DNA of 64,000 bases, from the NCBI GenBank assembly GCA_902493125.1, contig CABUOF010000001.1:3071-67070 (forward strand), read 5' to 3'. Every line of letters starts with the position of its first letter. The stretch's first letter is position 1. This DNA comes from an uncultured Collinsella sp. (GTDB taxonomy: Bacteria; Actinomycetota; Coriobacteriia; Coriobacteriales; Coriobacteriaceae). The position numbers and the translations under genes are program-made. Below, in pieces: positions 8,465 to 17,271 of this stretch. The notes under the pieces were generated by a model. It was not told where the DNA came from and searched no databases. It saw nothing but the letters and a program-made list of their open reading frames with translations.

Positions 8465-8501
8465 AGAAACCCGGTCCTGCACAAGGCAGAACCGGGTTTC
8501 T
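8465..8501. terminator. bidirectional terminator between phosphoesterase gene and rplA
   Basis: An 11-bp perfect stem AGAAACCCGGT / ACCGGGTTTCT with a 15-nt loop. It has T-rich ends on both strands and lies between convergent genes. Confidence 0.88.
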
Positions 8502-8538
8502 TTAGCAATGCTTGCTGTACTCAGGCAGTAACTAGCAG

Positions 8539-9246
8539 TTACTCAGCCAGGAAGTCACGCTGGACAGCGGGATCGACCTTGACGCCAGGGCCCATGGTGG
8601 AAGACACGGAGATGGACTTGACGTACTTGCCCTTAGCAGAAGAGGGCTTGACGCGCAGGATCTCGGTGTACAGGGCAGCGTAGTTCTCGACGAGCTGCTG
8701 CTCAGAGAAGGACTTCTTGCCCAGGGGCACGTGGCAGATGCCGTAACGGTCGGCGCGATACTCAACGCGGCCGGCCTTGAGCTCGGAGACCATCTTGGCA
8801 ACGTCCATGGTCACGGTGCCGAGCTTGGGGTTCGGCATGAGGCCACGGGGACCAAGGATCTTACCGATGCGGCCAACCTTGGCCATCATGTTCGGCGTAG
8901 CGATAGCGGCGTCGAAGTTGATCTCGCCCTTCTGGATCTGGGCGACGAGCTCGTCGGAACCGATGATGTCGGCGCCGGCAGCCTCGGCCTCGCGGGCCTT
9001 CTCGCCCTCGGCGAAGACGGCAACACGAACGGTCTTGCCGGTGCCGTGGGGCAGGGAAATGGAACCACGGATGTTCTGATCAGCCTTACGAGTATCGATG
9101 CCCAGACGGAAGTGGGCCTCGACGGTCTCGTCGAACTTGGCGGTGTCGAGCTCCTTGATGAGCTTGGCAGCCTGAAGGGGGGTGTAGAGCGTGGCGCGGT
9201 CGATCTTCTCGGCAGCGGCGTTATAGCTCTTACCATGCTTAGCCAT
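8539..9246 (-). CDS. rplA: 50S ribosomal protein L1
   Basis: The L1 stalk protein of the large subunit, 235 residues, and in many bacteria a translational repressor of its own mRNA. Sequence such as [20 protein letters not shown] is diagnostic. AGGAGG (antisense 9255-9260) is 8 bp from the ATG at 9246 and only 2 bp from an in-frame ATG at 9252, so 9246 is chosen. It is the last gene of rpmG-secE-nusG-rplK-rplA. The genes for L10 and L7/L12, which commonly follow, are absent; a terminator and an opposing gene come next. Confidence 0.97.
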   Translation of the reverse strand: MAKHGKSYNAAAEKIDRATLYTPLQAAKLIKELDTAKFDETVEAHFRLGIDTRKADQNIRGSISLPHGTGKTVRVAVFAEGEKAREAEAAGADIIGSDELVAQIQKGEINFDAAIATPNMMAKVGRIGKILGPRGLMPNPKLGTVTMDVAKMVSELKAGRVEYRADRYGICHVPLGKKSFSEQQLVENYAALYTEILRVKPSSAKGKYVKSISVSSTMGPGVKVDPAVQRDFLAE

Positions 9247-9319
9247 GTGCATTACCTCCTGTGGTTAAACGGGCGTGAGCCCTCCCACATCGTATCGTGT
9301 GCCCTATTGCACACATATA

Positions 9320-9345
9320 ACGGGTGCCCCGGTCGGAGCACCCGT
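9320..9345 (-). promoter_or_regulatory. hairpin in the rplK-rplA spacer
   Basis: The stem ACGGGTGC / GCACCCGT (9320-9327 with 9338-9345) in the 117-bp gap between rplK and rplA. There is no T-tract, so it is a processing, attenuation or possible L1 autoregulatory site rather than a full terminator. Its role is inferred. Confidence 0.4.
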
Positions 9346-9363
9346 CATTACCTAAAGAAATCG

Positions 9364-9792
9364 CTACTCAGCGATGGTGACGCCCATGGAGCGGGCGGTA
9401 CCGGCGATAATCTTCTTGGCGGCGTCAATGTCGTTGGCATTGAGGTCCGGCATCTTGATCTCGGCGATCTTGGTGAGCTGCTCCTGGGAGAGCTGACCAA
9501 CCTTGTCGGCCTGGGGCTTAGCGGAACCAGACTTGAGGTTCAGCTCCTTCTTGATGAGGTGAGCCGCCGGCGGGGTCTTGGTGATGAAGGAGAAGGACTT
9601 ATCCTCGTAGACAGAGATCTCAACGGGGATGATGTCGCCCTTCTTGTCCTGCGTCTCGGCGTTAAAGGCCTGGCAGAACTGCATGATGTTCACGCCAGCA
9701 GCGCCCAGGGCGGGGCCGACGGGAGGAGCGGGGTTTGCTGCACCAGCAGGAATCTGGAGCTTAATGACGTTGGCAACCTTCTTCTCAGCCAT
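9364..9792 (-). CDS. rplK: 50S ribosomal protein L11
   Basis: The L11 GTPase-centre protein, 142 residues, the normal family length. It starts [20 protein letters not shown], with the conserved [18 protein letters not shown] and a C-terminal rRNA-binding domain ending [26 protein letters not shown] abuts the in-frame ATG at 9798 but lies 7 bp before the ATG at 9792, which is therefore the likelier start. It follows nusG and precedes rplA, the conserved bacterial order. Confidence 0.97.
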   Translation of the reverse strand: MAEKKVANVIKLQIPAGAANPAPPVGPALGAAGVNIMQFCQAFNAETQDKKGDIIPVEISVYEDKSFSFITKTPPAAHLIKKELNLKSGSAKPQADKVGQLSQEQLTKIAEIKMPDLNANDIDAAKKIIAGTARSMGVTIAE

Positions 9793-9912
9793 GGTCATTC
9801 CTTTCGAATCACGAGTGTGAAGTACTTGCTATATCGTAAGCACGCACGTGTTAGAAGCACTCCTGAGATGAGCAGTCACAGAAGAAGCACGCTCGCGCGA
9901 ACGGACGAAAAC

Positions 9913-10449
9913 TTAAGCGATGACAGCGACCTGGTTAAAGTCGAGCTCGACCGGCGTCTCGCGGCCAAAGATCATCAGCGTGACCTTGAGCTTGCCAGCC
10001 TCGGTGTTAACCTCGGAGACCTTGCCATCAAAGTCGGTAAGCGGGCCATCGGTGACGCGGACGGACGTACCGACCTCAATATCAACCGAGGTGCGCTTGG
10101 GCGAATCGCCCTTACCGGGACGACGAGTCATCTTGTTGTACTCGTCGCGGGAAAGCGGAGCGGGCTTGCCGTTGCCGCCTAGGAAACCGGTGACGCCAGG
10201 CGTGTTACGAACACACGTCCAAGCATCGTCATCCATCTCCATGCGGACCAGGACATAACCCGGGAAGATCTTGGAATCCTTGGTCTCACGCTTGCCACCC
10301 TCTTTAATCTCGGTGACGCGCTCCATAGGAATCTCGATATCAAAGATACGGTCCTGCATGCCCATAGTCTCGATGCGATGCTCGAGATCGGACTTAACGC
10401 GGTTCTCGTATCCAGAGTAAGTGTGAACGACGTACCAACGCTTAGACAT
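9913..10449 (-). CDS. nusG: transcription termination/antitermination protein NusG
   Basis: A 178-residue RNA polymerase-associated elongation factor that links transcription to translation and Rho. The N-terminal NGN domain begins [20 protein letters not shown] and contains [13 protein letters not shown]. The C-terminal KOW domain includes [18 protein letters not shown]. The start lies 3 bp after secE, so the two are coupled. No actinobacterial-type insertion is evident; the length is that of the basic family. Confidence 0.97.
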   Translation of the reverse strand: MSKRWYVVHTYSGYENRVKSDLEHRIETMGMQDRIFDIEIPMERVTEIKEGGKRETKDSKIFPGYVLVRMEMDDDAWTCVRNTPGVTGFLGGNGKPAPLSRDEYNKMTRRPGKGDSPKRTSVDIEVGTSVRVTDGPLTDFDGKVSEVNTEAGKLKVTLMIFGRETPVELDFNQVAVIA

Positions 10450-10452
10450 GGT

Positions 10453-10791
10453 TTAGCCCCTCAATCCAGAGAACAGAGCAAGAGCCTCGCCAAAGCCAGC
10501 ATCGAGCAGAGCGATGACGACGCCGACGACGATCAGAGAAGCGCAAACAACAACCGAGTAGTTCACGAGCTCCTTCTTATCGGGCCACGTGACACGCTTC
10601 ATCTCGGACTTGACCGAAGCGAAATACTTCTTGGTGCGGGCGAAGAAACCAGGCTTCTCGTTCTTCTTGGACTTCGCAGCCTTCTCGTTCTTCTTGGCAA
10701 CGGCCTTCTTGGCCTCAACCTTGGAGTTGGCGGCAGCTTTGTTGGCAGGTGCCGGCTGCTGAGCCTTCTTCTTGTTCTTCTTGTTGGCCAT
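10453..10791 (-). CDS. secE: preprotein translocase subunit SecE
   Basis: A small subunit of the SecYEG channel, 112 residues. A long Lys/Ala-rich cytosolic N-terminal extension (residues 1-48) precedes the conserved amphipathic segment SVKSEMKRVTWPDKKELVNY and one transmembrane helix (VVVCASLIVVGVVIALLDAG). Actinobacterial SecE proteins often carry such an extension. It sits between tRNA-Trp and nusG. Confidence 0.95.
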   Translation of the reverse strand: MANKKNKKKAQQPAPANKAAANSKVEAKKAVAKKNEKAAKSKKNEKPGFFARTKKYFASVKSEMKRVTWPDKKELVNYSVVVCASLIVVGVVIALLDAGFGEALALFSGLRG

Positions 10792-10827
10792 TTGGGTTAC
10801 CTCCGCGCAATGCGCTTATACATGAGT

Positions 10828-10858
10828 AAACCGTAAGCCCCCAAGTGGGAGCTTACGG
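10828..10858 (-). terminator. hairpin between tRNA-Trp and secE
   Basis: The stem CCGTAAGC / GCTTACGG (10831-10838 with 10851-10858), read on the minus strand and followed by only three T. It is probably a weak terminator or processing site that lets part of the rpmG-tRNA transcript continue into secE-nusG. Confidence 0.5.
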
Positions 10859-10867
10859 AATAATGAC

Positions 10868-10943
10868 TGGCACGCCAGGAAGGACTCGAACCCTCAACAC
10901 TCGGTTTTGGAGACCGATGCTCTACCAATTGAACTACTGGCGT
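10868..10943 (-). tRNA. tRNA-Trp (CCA anticodon)
   Basis: A 76-nt cloverleaf with encoded CCA. The acceptor stem is ACGCCAG / CTGGCGT with discriminator G, the anticodon loop is CTCCAAA, and the T-arm is GGGTTCGAGTCC. It lies between rpmG and secE, as in many bacteria. Confidence 0.96.
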
Positions 10944-10956
10944 ATGTGACTAGAGA

Positions 10957-11106
10957 CTAGCGAGTCTCTTTGTGCAGCGTGTGGTGACGGCACCAGGGGC
11001 AATACTTCTTGATCTCCATACGATCAGGCATGGTCGACTTGTTCTTGGTGGTCGTATAGTTGCGGCGCTTGCACTCAGTGCACGCAAGAGTAACTAGAGT
11101 ACGCAT
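10957..11106 (-). CDS. rpmG: 50S ribosomal protein L33
   Basis: A 49-residue ribosomal protein. It reads [20 protein letters not shown] and ends [15 protein letters not shown]. Two CxxC pairs (CTEC and CPWC) mark the zinc-binding form. It begins a cluster with tRNA-Trp, secE, nusG, rplK and rplA. A good promoter lies 45-75 bp upstream. Confidence 0.95.
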   Translation of the reverse strand: MRTLVTLACTECKRRNYTTTKNKSTMPDRMEIKKYCPWCRHHTLHKETR

Positions 11107-11151
11107 GTATCCTGAACCTTTCATTTCCGCCCCGTACGGGCACGAGTTGTT

Positions 11152-11181
11152 ACTTTATCAGCTCCACGTAAGTGCTGTCAA
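11152..11181 (-). promoter_or_regulatory. promoter of rpmG-tRNA-Trp-secE-nusG-rplKA
   Basis: On the minus strand a perfect TTGACA (11176-11181) is followed after 18 bp by TAAAGT (11152-11157). This puts the start about 40 nt before rpmG. The rest of the 279-bp gap from rpmG to tuf holds only the tuf terminator and nothing else I recognise. Confidence 0.7.
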
Positions 11182-11326
11182 TGAAAACCTCGAGTCAATT
11201 GGTTCTCGGTGGATCCATTCATATTTGGAACACATCAATGAAGCCATCGAGAGCTAATCGACGGTGCATCCAGGACCATTATCGATCCTCTCGACACCAG
11301 CAACGGCTCAATATCCATTGCAGAAA

Positions 11327-11358
11327 AGAACCCGGCACCCATATAAGTGCCGGGTTCT
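11327..11358 (-). terminator. terminator of tuf
   Basis: A 12-bp perfect stem AGAACCCGGCAC / GTGCCGGGTTCT with an 8-nt loop, located 28 bp after the tuf stop. On the minus strand it is followed by TTTTCTG. Confidence 0.88.
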
Positions 11359-11385
11359 CTAAGTCAGCTATATCAAAGAGCTAAT

Positions 11386-12576
11386 TTACTCAATGATCGT
11401 GGAGACGATGCCCGAACCGACGGTGTGGCCACCCTCGCGGATAGCGAAGCGCAGGCCCTCCTCCATGGCGATCGGGTGGATGAGGTCGCCCTCGATGGTG
11501 ATGTGGTCACCAGGCATAGCCATCTCGGTGCCCTCGGGGAGCTTGACCGTACCGGTAACGTCGGTGGTACGGAAGTAGAACTGAGGACGATAACCATCGA
11601 AGAACGGGGTGTGACGGCCGCCCTCCTCCTTGGTCAGAACGTAGATCTCGCCGGTGAACTTGGTGTGCGGGGTAACCGAACCGGGCTTGCAGAGAACCTG
11701 GCCGCGCTCGATGTCCTCACGCTTGATGCCGCGGAGCAGCAGACCGACGTTGTCGCCAGCCTCGCAGAAGTCCATGGACTTACGGAACATCTCGATACCG
11801 GTAACGACGGTGTTCTGGGTATCCTTGATGCCGACGATCTCGACGGGCTCGTTGAGCTTGAGCTCACCGCGCTCGACACGGCCAGTAGCAACGGTACCAC
11901 GGCCGGAGATGGTCATAACGTCCTCAACGGCCATCAGGAACGGGAGGTCGTTGTTACGAGCAGGCGTCGGGATGTACTCGTCGACGGCCTTCATGAGCTC
12001 GCGAATGGCGTCCATCCACTTGGCGTCGCCCTCGAGAGCGCCCAGAGCGGAGCCACGGATGACGGGGATGTCGTCGCCGGGGAAATCGTACTCGGAGAGG
12101 AGCTCACGGGTCTCCATCTCGACGAGGTCGATGAGCTCGTCATCGTCGACCATGTCGCACTTGTTCAGGAAGACGACGATGTAGGGAACGCCGACCTGAC
12201 GGGCGAGCAGGATGTGCTCGCGGGTCTGAGCCATGGGGCCGTCGGTAGCGGCGATGACCAAGATAGCGCCGTCCATCTGAGCAGCACCGGTGATCATGTT
12301 CTTGATGTAGTCAGCGTGGCCCGGGCAGTCAACGTGAGCGTAGTGACGGGCAGCGGTCTCGTACTCAACGTGGGAGACGGAGATCGTGATGCCGCGCTCG
12401 CGCTCCTCGGGAGCCTTGTCGATGTTCTCGAACGCAGTGAAGTCAGCCTTGCAGCCCTCGGTCTCGGAGAGAACCTTGGTGATGGCAGCGGTCAGCGTGG
12501 TCTTGCCGTGGTCGACGTGACCAATGGTGCCGATGTTAACATGCGGCTTAGTGCGCTCAAACTTCTCTTTGGCCAT
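11386..12576 (-). CDS. tuf: translation elongation factor Tu
   Basis: The GTPase that delivers aminoacyl-tRNA to the ribosome, 396 residues. The G-motifs are clear: GHVDHGKTT (P-loop, residues 19-27), DCPGHADY and NKCD, followed by domain II/III sequence such as [19 protein letters not shown]. The reading frame extends 23 codons upstream, but AGGAGG before the ATG at 12576 and the conserved [12 protein letters not shown] start settle it. It lies downstream of tRNA-Tyr, tRNA-Thr and tRNA-Met, probably in one transcript. Confidence 0.98.
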   Translation of the reverse strand: MAKEKFERTKPHVNIGTIGHVDHGKTTLTAAITKVLSETEGCKADFTAFENIDKAPEERERGITISVSHVEYETAARHYAHVDCPGHADYIKNMITGAAQMDGAILVIAATDGPMAQTREHILLARQVGVPYIVVFLNKCDMVDDDELIDLVEMETRELLSEYDFPGDDIPVIRGSALGALEGDAKWMDAIRELMKAVDEYIPTPARNNDLPFLMAVEDVMTISGRGTVATGRVERGELKLNEPVEIVGIKDTQNTVVTGIEMFRKSMDFCEAGDNVGLLLRGIKREDIERGQVLCKPGSVTPHTKFTGEIYVLTKEEGGRHTPFFDGYRPQFYFRTTDVTGTVKLPEGTEMAMPGDHITIEGDLIHPIAMEEGLRFAIREGGHTVGSGIVSTIIE

Positions 12577-12672
12577 AAAGCCCTCCTCTAAACAGGTCGT
12601 CCCCGGACGGGACTTTGCCTTTATACCATAGTGGCCTCTCAACATACTATTGAGAAGCCACCGTGTTACCTA

Positions 12673-12749
12673 TGGTAGCGGTGACTGGATTCGAACCAGT
12701 GACGCCACGGGTATGAACCGTGTGCTCTAACCAACTGAGCTACACCGCC
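12673..12749 (-). tRNA. tRNA-Met (CAU anticodon)
   Basis: A 77-nt cloverleaf with encoded CCA. The anticodon loop is TTCATAC and the acceptor is GGCGGTG / CACCGCT (a G-U first pair). The paired first base makes it an elongator type rather than an initiator; tRNA-Ile2 with a modified C cannot be fully excluded. Confidence 0.92.
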
Positions 12750-12752
12750 GGA

Positions 12753-12828
12753 TGGAGCCTGCAACCAGACTTGAACTGGTGACCTCTTCGTTACCAACGA
12801 AGTGCTCTACCGACTGAGCTATACAGGC
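12753..12828 (-). tRNA. tRNA-Thr (GGU anticodon)
   Basis: A 76-nt cloverleaf with encoded CCA. The anticodon loop is TTGGTAA and the acceptor is GCCTGTA / TGCAGGC. It lies 3 bp from tRNA-Met in the tRNA-tuf cluster. Confidence 0.95.
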
Positions 12829-12838
12829 ACTTGACGGG

Positions 12839-12920
12839 TGGGAGCTATAGGATTCGAACCTATGTAGGCAGAGCCAACGGGTTTACAGCCCGTCCCCATT
12901 AACCACTCGGGCAAACTCCC
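12839..12920 (-). tRNA. tRNA-Tyr (GUA anticodon)
   Basis: An 82-nt class II tRNA with a long variable arm. The anticodon loop is CTGTAAA and the acceptor is GGGAGTT / AGCTCCC with discriminator A. The gene continues CCC rather than CCA, so this tRNA needs CCA addition, unlike its neighbours. Confidence 0.94.
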
Positions 12921-13323
12921 AATCGTTCAAGTATCCGCAGGTCCTTTGGTCTTTTGGACCGCCGCCCCCGCGAACGAAAAAGATAATACGATGCAACCTT
13001 GGGGGCTGTCAACGAAAACCTCTTGATACACGGTGCCGGGCGTATCTATATAGCTGTGACCTGCGGTTTTGTTGAGTTTGGATATGAAGGACGGTGGTTT
13101 TGGATACTGAGGTGACGTTTCCCGAGGTAACACTTTGGTGTAGTGGAGTACACCTTCAGGATCGAACTTCGATAACGGCTTATTTGCACCTATATATAGG
13201 TCGAGATCGGGCTTCCACGCCACGATCGAGCGTGGATTATCTCCCACTTTTAGCGCGGCTCTAAGGCCAAAGTGGCAGATTATCCACGTTCATTCTCCAG
13301 GCGAGAGAACTGTAAAGCCGCAA
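12921..13323. other. 403-bp intergenic region: tRNA-tuf promoter and TATCCACG repeats
   Basis: A strong minus-strand promoter lies at 12983-13012. An imperfect inverted repeat (GAGCGTGGATTATCT near 13228 and AGATTATCCACGTTC near 13278) flanks about 40 bp. The rest is unique. A 106-codon minus-strand frame (12927-13247) covers the promoter and is not accepted as a gene. Confidence 0.6.
12983..13012 (-). promoter_or_regulatory. promoter of the tRNA-Tyr/Thr/Met-tuf operon
   Basis: TTGACA (13007-13012 antisense), an 18-bp gap, then TATTAT (12983-12988 antisense). It lies about 60 bp upstream of tRNA-Tyr. This is one of the best promoter matches in the window, as expected for stable RNA and EF-Tu. 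Confidence 0.78.
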
Positions 13324-14196
13324 CTACTCGGACCAGGCCAAAGTAGACCCATAGAGCGGCTCCCCCTTGGTGCAGGGGTAGCGACTCAAGTAACACGACG
13401 ATAGCAAGTCGAAAAAATAAGTCATGGCGTATTTCGAATAAACGCCGAGTCGGTCAATTCCGTTTCCCGCATTACCAAGACGATATACACGGTCAAAAGA
13501 CCTCGATTTGTCATCGTTGCTAAACGCAGTAATTAGAATCTTCCTGCCCGAACGGCAATCAAGATACTCACGCGCCTGTGACGCAAATAGCCCGGAGACC
13601 GATACGAGAATTATCAATGACTGCGAAGCGTCTCCCATGTTTTTCAATTCCGCGACGTTAGCCCCAGCAACTATGCGAACTATCTTGCCCGCATAAAACA
13701 TTTCCTGCTGAAATCGTACGAGATTGGCGCTCACATTATTGGTGCACCAGATTTCAACGTTTTTATGGCCATCAATTTCGTCGACAAGATGCTTAATAGC
13801 GATATCGGACACGCCGCTTTCAACCTCAGCGAACATCTCGATCATGCGAACGTCGAGCTCTGCCCTGTACTCCTCGTAGCCAAATTCCTCCTCTCGATGG
13901 CTTAAGTCGCTTGGAAAGACTGACTGAGTAAATGATTCTTTCAAATCGCTAAGAGACTGGTAGCCCAATCGATTGCAGAAACGACGAACAGCGGAACGGG
14001 TCACGAATGCATCGCGGGTTATTGCGGCAACATTGATTTCGCTCGAACGCCTAATGTGAGCGATGAGATATCGAGCGATGGCGGCATCGTTTGACCCAAA
14101 CTCGCTGTTGATGATGGAGCTAATGCGATTGAGCACATCGAAGTCATTGATATTCACGTGATCCCTCTTTCCGCTCTCCTCGAAATCATGATTCAT
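13324..14196 (-). CDS. RpiR/MurR-family regulator (HTH + SIS)
   Basis: A 290-residue sugar-phosphate-responsive regulator. Residues about 15-85 form the RpiR helix-turn-helix (AAIARYLIAHIRR, TRSAVRRFCNRLGYQSLSDL). Residues about 125-260 form a SIS phosphosugar-binding domain (KNVEIWCTNNVSANLVRFQQ, IILVSVSGLFASQAREYL). It is divergent from the 6-phospho-beta-glucosidase and PTS genes, so it very likely controls them. The palindrome TGATTCA-TTTAT-TGAATCA overlaps its own start codon. Codon use and GC are lower than in the flanking housekeeping genes, hinting at horizontal gain of the module. Confidence 0.88.
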   Translation of the reverse strand: MNHDFEESGKRDHVNINDFDVLNRISSIINSEFGSNDAAIARYLIAHIRRSSEINVAAITRDAFVTRSAVRRFCNRLGYQSLSDLKESFTQSVFPSDLSHREEEFGYEEYRAELDVRMIEMFAEVESGVSDIAIKHLVDEIDGHKNVEIWCTNNVSANLVRFQQEMFYAGKIVRIVAGANVAELKNMGDASQSLIILVSVSGLFASQAREYLDCRSGRKILITAFSNDDKSRSFDRVYRLGNAGNGIDRLGVYSKYAMTYFFDLLSSCYLSRYPCTKGEPLYGSTLAWSE

Positions 14197-14207
14197 TTAT
14201 TGAATCA
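14189..14207. promoter_or_regulatory. putative operator of the RpiR regulator
   Basis: A perfect inverted repeat TGATTCA-TTTAT-TGAATCA covers the ATG of the regulator. A further TGATTCA half-site lies at 14230-14236 in the same divergent spacer. This suggests autoregulation and control of the bgl-PTS unit. Confidence 0.6.
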
Positions 14208-14308
14208 AACAGCTTTGGTCGTTCTCCTATGATTCAAATCAGTTGACGTCATCTTAATCATAATTCCGCCACACGTATCCACCGTGTTGAATGATGGAAA
14301 GGGGATTC

Positions 14309-15727
14309 ATGGGCAACGTGAACAACATGCCGTTTCTCTGGGGTTCCGCCACGGCGTCTTATCAGTGCGAGGGTGCCTGGAACGAAGACGGCAAAGGCCT
14401 TGGTGAGTGGGATTTTTTTAGCCACACAAGCAATAAGAACATCAACCATGTTGACGGTGATGTATCTTGCGACTTCTACCATCGCTATGAAGAAGATATC
14501 CGCATGATGAAAGAAGGCGGACAAAACACCTATCGCTTCTCTCTTTCATGGAGTCGAATCATCCCCACCGGTATCGGCAAAGTGAATGAAGAGGGTATCG
14601 ATTTTTATAATCGGGTCATTGATTGCTGCCTCGAAAATGGCATAGAGCCCAACGTTACGCTGTTCCATTACGATCTGCCATTCACGCTTGCTTGCAAAGG
14701 CGGATGGCTGAACAACGACATGGCAGAGTGGTTCTGCAAATACGCCAAGATTTGCTTTGAGCGCTTTGGAGACCGCGTCAAAATCTGGGCTACCGTTAAC
14801 GAGCCGCATTTCTACAGCTACTGCGTAAACATGTTGGGCAACTATCCCCCCAATCGATCGCTCGATGTTCAGTCGTACATGCAGTTTCAGTACAACCTGA
14901 TGCGCGCAAGCGCACTCGCAGTCCGAGCATATCGTCAAATGGGCTACGACGGCATCATCGGCGCCGTCCACGATGGCGGCGTTGTCGAACTCGACCCGGC
15001 AACCGAGCACCCCGATGACGTATTTCGATACGCAGACTTTTTCGCCAATCGCATGATTCTGGCACCAGCGCTTCAGGGTCAACTGCCGCCAGAAATGGAC
15101 GAAATCCTTGAAAAACTTGGCGTCTCGCTCTATCGATCCCCAAATGACGTAGAAGAATTCAGCGACGGTAAAGTCGATTTTATTGGACTCAACGTGTATT
15201 GCCGAGAGTATGTAACCGACTGGCACGGTGGAGAGCTTGCCGTTTCGGCGAACAATAAGGGCGGTTCGAGCAAAAAGGTCGAAGGAAAATGCATTGCGCC
15301 CTTGTTTGAAAGCGCCCGCGACAGCAATGTTCCCCGCAATAAATGGGGCCGCGAAATACTCCCAAGTTGCATGTATTCAACCATCATGGATGTCCACGAG
15401 CGCTATGACGCGCCCCGCATCTTTATTACGGAAAACGGACATGGCGCCTATGAGCAACCAGACGCAGACGGAATGATCCACGATGATGACCGCATCGAGC
15501 TTCTGGGCCAGTTCATCGAGCACATGATGAGGGCTAAGCGCGACGGCGCGCGCGTTGAGGGCTACTACCTCTGGTCGACGATGGATCTGTATAGCTGGAT
15601 CAACGGCTACGAAAAACGATACGGACTTGTCCATATCGACTTCGAGAACAATCTGGAGCGCACCCCCAAAAAGAGCTGGTATTGGTACCGAGACCTTATC
15701 TCGAAGTATCAGGAGCAGGAAGGTTAG
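14309..15727 (+). CDS. 6-phospho-beta-glucosidase (GH1)
   Basis: A cytosolic glycosidase of 472 residues that splits phosphorylated beta-glucosides brought in by the PTS. It has the GH1 acid/base motif TVNEPH (Glu165) and the nucleophile motif ITENG (Glu375), plus the N-terminal FLWGSATASYQCEGAW. The ATG at 14309 has GGAAAGGGG just upstream; ATGs at 14291 and 14294 lack such a site. It is the first gene of a two-gene unit with the PTS permease, 9 bp apart, and divergent from the RpiR regulator. Specificity within GH1 (cellobiose, arbutin, salicin and others) is open. Confidence 0.92.
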   Translation: MGNVNNMPFLWGSATASYQCEGAWNEDGKGLGEWDFFSHTSNKNINHVDGDVSCDFYHRYEEDIRMMKEGGQNTYRFSLSWSRIIPTGIGKVNEEGIDFYNRVIDCCLENGIEPNVTLFHYDLPFTLACKGGWLNNDMAEWFCKYAKICFERFGDRVKIWATVNEPHFYSYCVNMLGNYPPNRSLDVQSYMQFQYNLMRASALAVRAYRQMGYDGIIGAVHDGGVVELDPATEHPDDVFRYADFFANRMILAPALQGQLPPEMDEILEKLGVSLYRSPNDVEEFSDGKVDFIGLNVYCREYVTDWHGGELAVSANNKGGSSKKVEGKCIAPLFESARDSNVPRNKWGREILPSCMYSTIMDVHERYDAPRIFITENGHGAYEQPDADGMIHDDDRIELLGQFIEHMMRAKRDGARVEGYYLWSTMDLYSWINGYEKRYGLVHIDFENNLERTPKKSWYWYRDLISKYQEQEG

Positions 15728-15736
15728 GAGAAAGAG

Positions 15737-17137
15737 ATGAAATATCAGGCAATGTCCGAAACAGTCCTAAAGGCTGTTGGCGGCAAAGAGAACATTACAT
15801 CGGTAACTCATTGTGCGACGCGCCTTCGCATCGACGCACGAGACACCTCGATCATCGATCTCCAGCTCGCCAAATCGGCCGACCAGGCGCTCGGGGCAGT
15901 AGTCAGCGGTGGCCAGCTTCAGGTGATCATCGGCCCCAACGTCACCGAGGCTTACAACGACTTCCTCGACTTCGCGGGAATCGAAGTCGGCGGTGGCACG
16001 GTTGCCGACGATGCCCAAACCGCCAAAGACCTTGCAGAAGGCATTAAAAGCGGTAACACCGCCATGGGCTTGATTGAGAAATTCGGGAACGTCTCTGCAC
16101 AGGTATTCATGCCCATCGTCCCGGCGCTCATCGTTGGCGGACTCATTCTTTCGATCAAGAATCTCCTGGTCAATTATTGTGGATTGAGCACCGATAGCGG
16201 AACCGCCCAGGTTCTGCTGGCGATCTTCAGCGCCTCATTTAGCTTCCTGCCCGTTTACCTCGGCTATCAGCTCGCCGCCGTCATGAAGATGCAGCCTATC
16301 ATGGGCGCACTGCTGGGCGCAATCATGATTAGCTCGTCTATTAGCGGTGCTGAGGGTCTCGACTTTCTTGGCATCCCCATCCCGACGAATGACTACTCGA
16401 GCACGGTGGTGCCAATCGTACTGGGCGTTGTGTTCATGTACTTTGTTGATCGCGGTCTTCAGAAAATCATCCCCGACATTACCAAACTGTTCTTGAAGCC
16501 GCTGCTCACCATGTTCATCGTCGTGCCTGTTGAGCTGATTATCCTCGGCCCCGCCGGCAGCATGATGGGCTACGCGCTGAGTGATGCCGCCACGTGGCTC
16601 ATGGATAACGTGGCATTTATCGCTACTCCAATCCTTGCAGCCCTTAACCCCTATTTTGTCATGCTCGGTCTTGATAAGGCCTACATCGCGATCGAAGTTA
16701 CGAGCTTGGCGCAGCTCGGCTGGGCGCCCATCATCTTTGGCTTCATCTCAAACCTCTGCATTGGCGGCACGAGTCTCGCCTTGGCAACTGCAATGAAAGG
16801 CAACAAGGAGAAGAGAGGTATGGTCACCACGGTTGCCGTCACCGCACTCTGTGGCGTAACTGAGCCCGCATTTTATGGCTGCCTCATCGAGCGTCCCCGC
16901 CTGCTTGTCGGCACGGCAATCGGCGCCCTCTGCGCGGGACTCCCTGCAGGTATCTTCGTCCTGAAGGAGTATGTTGCGGGAGCATGCCCCGGTCTTCTTT
17001 CTGCGCTGATCTTTATCGCTCCCGATGGATCCATGGGCAACTTCGTACTGGCGTGCGTTGTCGCCGTCATCGCCATCGTCGTCTCGTTCATCGCTGCACG
17101 CGTGATCATCAAGAAGAATCCCAACTATATTGAGTAG
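15737..17137 (+). CDS. PTS beta-glucoside-type transporter, IIBC components
   Basis: A membrane sugar permease and phosphotransferase of 466 residues. Residues 1-80 form EIIB with the phosphorylated Cys26 in TSVTHCATRLR. Residues about 105-460 form EIIC with about 10 hydrophobic segments (for example QVFMPIVPALIVGGLILSIK and GVTEPAFYGCLIERPRLLVG). The C-terminal IIA domain found in BglF-like proteins is absent, so phosphate must come from a IIA protein encoded elsewhere. GGAGAAAGAG precedes the ATG. It works with the GH1 enzyme just upstream; a terminator follows at 17241. Confidence 0.93.
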   Translation: MKYQAMSETVLKAVGGKENITSVTHCATRLRIDARDTSIIDLQLAKSADQALGAVVSGGQLQVIIGPNVTEAYNDFLDFAGIEVGGGTVADDAQTAKDLAEGIKSGNTAMGLIEKFGNVSAQVFMPIVPALIVGGLILSIKNLLVNYCGLSTDSGTAQVLLAIFSASFSFLPVYLGYQLAAVMKMQPIMGALLGAIMISSSISGAEGLDFLGIPIPTNDYSSTVVPIVLGVVFMYFVDRGLQKIIPDITKLFLKPLLTMFIVVPVELIILGPAGSMMGYALSDAATWLMDNVAFIATPILAALNPYFVMLGLDKAYIAIEVTSLAQLGWAPIIFGFISNLCIGGTSLALATAMKGNKEKRGMVTTVAVTALCGVTEPAFYGCLIERPRLLVGTAIGALCAGLPAGIFVLKEYVAGACPGLLSALIFIAPDGSMGNFVLACVVAVIAIVVSFIAARVIIKKNPNYIE

Positions 17138-17240
17138 ATGCCCGCTGCTTGCATTGGGGACATCCTCGGCAGACCATTAGCAAGAACCCAAGAAGTCCCT
17201 TAGGAGCTCGATTAATCCATTCGGATTCCTCAGGCACAAA

Positions 17241-17271
17241 CGACCCCGATTCCACAATGAAATCGGGGTCG
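17241..17271 (+). terminator. terminator of the bgl-PTS unit
   Basis: An 11-bp perfect stem CGACCCCGATT / AATCGGGGTCG with a 9-nt loop, followed by TCGTTTCT. Confidence 0.8.

Noticed and set aside
11060..11384. Small plus-strand frames between rpmG and tuf
   Set aside because: They overlap the rpmG gene and promoter on the other strand and the tuf terminator, have no RBS, and resemble nothing.
12927..13247. 106-codon minus-strand reading frame upstream of tRNA-Tyr
   Set aside because: Its 3' part spans the TTGACA/TATTAT promoter of the tRNA-tuf operon, it has no ribosome-binding site at its GTG start, and it runs through the TATCCACG inverted repeat. It is better explained as promoter DNA that happens to be open.
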